8,246 nt of DNA from Gemmatimonadota bacterium (lineage in GTDB: Bacteria > Gemmatimonadota > Gemmatimonadetes > Longimicrobiales > Gaopeijiaceae). Below are positions 7,273 through 8,246 of this stretch, in pieces. The notes under the pieces are model-generated. The model was not told the DNA's origin and did not search any database. It worked only from the letters and a program-made list of their open reading frames with translations. The stretch is from NCBI GenBank assembly GCA_018678395.1, contig JAHHMJ010000239.1:1-8246 (forward strand). The letters run 5' to 3'. Each line of letters starts with the position of its first letter. The first letter of the stretch is position 1. Position numbers and translations under genes: made by a program.

Positions 7273-7303
7273 GGGCGGACCGGCCTCGGCGGCCGGCCCG
7301 CCC
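7273..7303. terminator. Strong GC hairpin between convergent operons, likely bidirectional terminator
   Basis: GGGCGG-A-CCGGCC (7273-7285) pairs with GGCCGG-C-CCGCCC (7291-7303): two 6-bp GC stems with a single A/C mismatch and a 5-base loop. It lies between the stops of the DUF1801 gene (plus, 7266) and the DUF1854 gene (minus, 7330). Neither side has a T-tract, so it is not a textbook intrinsic terminator, but its symmetry and position between convergent genes fit bidirectional termination or 3'-end protection. Confidence 0.6.
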
Positions 7304-7329
7304 ACTCACACCTCACCCCGCGAACGCGC

Positions 7330-7815
7330 TCACCCTGCGAACGCCCACAGCAGCGACCGGCTGCGAGCATCCAACGACTCCGGCTCCGGGACGCGATAGA
7401 GATCCCCCGCGACGTCCCGGATCAGCAGGCCGCCGTCATCCATCTCGCGGGGCCAGTCGTCCAACGGCGTCTGAAAGGTGCGCGGACCCTGACGGGTGTC
7501 CACCCGCCACACCCGGATCTCGATCTCTTCCTCGACGGCGAGAACACGCGTTACCTCGAGGACGAAGCCGGCGGACACGATCGCTTCGTCGAGCGTACGC
7601 CGAGACGGCCCGTCGAGCACCTGATCGGGCCCGATCAGCGCCACCTCGCGATTGTCGGCGTCACGAAGGGACACGTGGCAATGCTCGCCCGACCACGGGA
7701 ACAGCCGCCGCACGCGAACCGCGTCGGCCTGCTCACCGCGTACGGCCCACAACTGACCATCCGCGCGACGCTCGAGACGAAGAGCGTCACCTTCGACCCG
7801 CTTCAACTTCACCAT
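7330..7815 (-). CDS. DUF1854 family protein (cyanophycin-locus type)
   Basis: The 161-residue product matches DUF1854. Hallmarks are VRVRRLFPWSGEHCHVSLRD (33-52) continuing into REVALI (56-61), then WRVDTRQGPRTF, GGLLIRDVAGDLYRVPEP, and the C-terminal LDARSRSLL (148-156). The family has no established biochemical activity; in other bacteria it is found beside ABC transporter genes near cyanophycin synthetases. Here it lies 64 bases downstream of an ABC ATPase gene on the same strand, reproducing that pairing, so it probably serves with the transporter. No cyanophycin synthetase or cyanophycinase is in view. The ATG at 7815-7813 is fixed by a strong GGAGGAG 5 bases upstream. It is cytoplasmic by sequence (no signal or membrane segment) and is the last gene of its unit before the convergent hairpin. 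Confidence 0.87.
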   Translation of the reverse strand: MVKLKRVEGDALRLERRADGQLWAVRGEQADAVRVRRLFPWSGEHCHVSLRDADNREVALIGPDQVLDGPSRRTLDEAIVSAGFVLEVTRVLAVEEEIEIRVWRVDTRQGPRTFQTPLDDWPREMDDGGLLIRDVAGDLYRVPEPESLDARSRSLLWAFAG

Positions 7816-7820
7816 CGTTT

Positions 7821-7827
7821 CTCCTCC
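7821..7827 (-). promoter_or_regulatory. Strong ribosome binding site of the DUF1854 gene
   Basis: The minus strand reads GGAGGAG followed by AAACG and the ATG, the best Shine-Dalgarno in the window. It directly follows the inverted repeat at 7831-7859, so DUF1854 can be translated independently of the upstream ABC gene. Confidence 0.7.
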
Positions 7828-7830
7828 TCG

Positions 7831-7859
7831 CCGACCGGCGGCGCGCTCCCGCCGGTCGG
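7831..7859 (-). repeat. Perfect 11-bp inverted repeat between the ABC and DUF1854 genes
   Basis: CCGACCGGCGG (7831-7841) is exactly complementary to CCGCCGGTCGG (7849-7859) around a 7-base loop, giving a very stable hairpin. It sits in the 64-base gap after the ABC stop, and on the minus strand its 3' arm ends 3 bases before the DUF1854 Shine-Dalgarno. It could be an intercistronic stabiliser, an attenuator or partial terminator, or an operator. No T-tract follows. Confidence 0.7.
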
Positions 7860-7879
7860 GCGGTCCGGCTGCGTACGAG

Positions 7880-8246
7880 TCAGATGGCCTTCGCCATCTC
7901 CCGCTGCAGCGTGTACAGGGTCCTGTAGATGCCGTCCTCCTGCGCGAGCAACTCGGCGTGCGTACCGCTCTCCGCCAGCCGACCGTCCTTCATGACCAGC
8001 AGACGTGACGCGTTCACCAGCGTCGAGAGGCGATGCGCGATGGCGAACACCGTCCGTCCGGCCACCAGGCGGTCCATGGCCTCCTGGATCTCGCGCTCCG
8101 TCTCCGTGTCCACCGCACTCGTCGCCTCGTCGAGGATGAGGATGCGCGGGTCGTGCAGGATCGCCCGCGCGATCGACACCCGCTGACGCTCCCCCCCCGA
8201 CAGCGACTGCCCCCGCTCGCCGACCACCGTGTCGTAGCCCTGGGGC
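7880..8246 (-). CDS. ABC transporter ATP-binding protein, C-terminal part (5' end cut by window edge)
   Basis: The 121 visible codons are the end of a nucleotide-binding domain; the frame is open to the right edge, so Walker A, the Q-loop and any membrane domain lie outside. Visible motifs are YDTVVGERG, the signature LSGGERQR (8203-8180), Walker B with D-loop [12 protein letters not shown] (8143-8108), and the H-loop AIAHRLSTL, followed by a normal C-terminus with [13 protein letters not shown] and a TGA at 7882-7880. All late catalytic motifs are intact. The style ([32 protein letters not shown]) is that of type IV exporters of the MsbA/multidrug class, which usually carry a fused membrane domain. 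Together with DUF1854 downstream it resembles the ABC half-transporters of cyanophycin-associated loci. Substrate is unknown. An eight-base G tract on the coding strand covers part of the signature, with the frame preserved. Confidence 0.92.
   Translation of the reverse strand, partial: PQGYDTVVGERGQSLSGGERQRVSIARAILHDPRILILDEATSAVDTETEREIQEAMDRLVAGRTVFAIAHRLSTLVNASRLLVMKDGRLAESGTHAELLAQEDGIYRTLYTLQREMAKAI

Overview
The window is GC-rich, densely coded bacterial DNA with strong G/C preference at third codon positions. The gene content suggests a Gemmatimonadota-like or related environmental bacterium: a DUF5916 outer-membrane-type protein, a large ERMP1-like M28 membrane peptidase, and DUF5946, DUF1801 and DUF1854 proteins. 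That placement is an inference from gene families and base composition; no rRNA or marker gene is present. I found no tRNA, CRISPR array, insertion sequence or phage gene.

Layout. Positions 1-2001 (minus) hold most of a DUF5916/CBM9-like secreted protein whose C-terminus lies beyond the left edge. A 230-base divergent spacer follows, with one AT-rich candidate promoter element. Next is a plus-strand pair: a small unrecognised gene (2232-2498) joined by a short overlap or close junction to a CHAD-domain gene (to 3475). After a 116-base gap comes a three-gene plus-strand operon: an 884-residue membrane-anchored M28 metallopeptidase (3592-6246), a DUF5946 protein overlapping it by 4 bases, and a DUF1801 protein overlapping that by 14 bases. 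The operon ends at a strong GC-rich hairpin (7273-7303). This hairpin lies between convergent units.

The right end is on the minus strand: the C-terminal part of an ABC transporter ATPase (7880-8246, cut by the right edge), then a perfect 11-bp inverted repeat, a strong ribosome binding site and a DUF1854 gene. ABC transporter plus DUF1854 is a gene pair known from cyanophycin-associated loci in other bacteria.

No complete pathway is visible. CHAD domains bind polyphosphate and the ABC/DUF1854 pair is linked elsewhere to cyanophycin, so both ends of the plus-strand block touch on storage polymers, but the units are separately transcribed and the link is speculative. The features most worth a second look are the ERMP1-like architecture of the M28 protein, the small gene coupled to CHAD, the ABC/DUF1854 unit with its intercistronic hairpin, and similar AT-rich elements about 45-50 bases before two plus-strand units.
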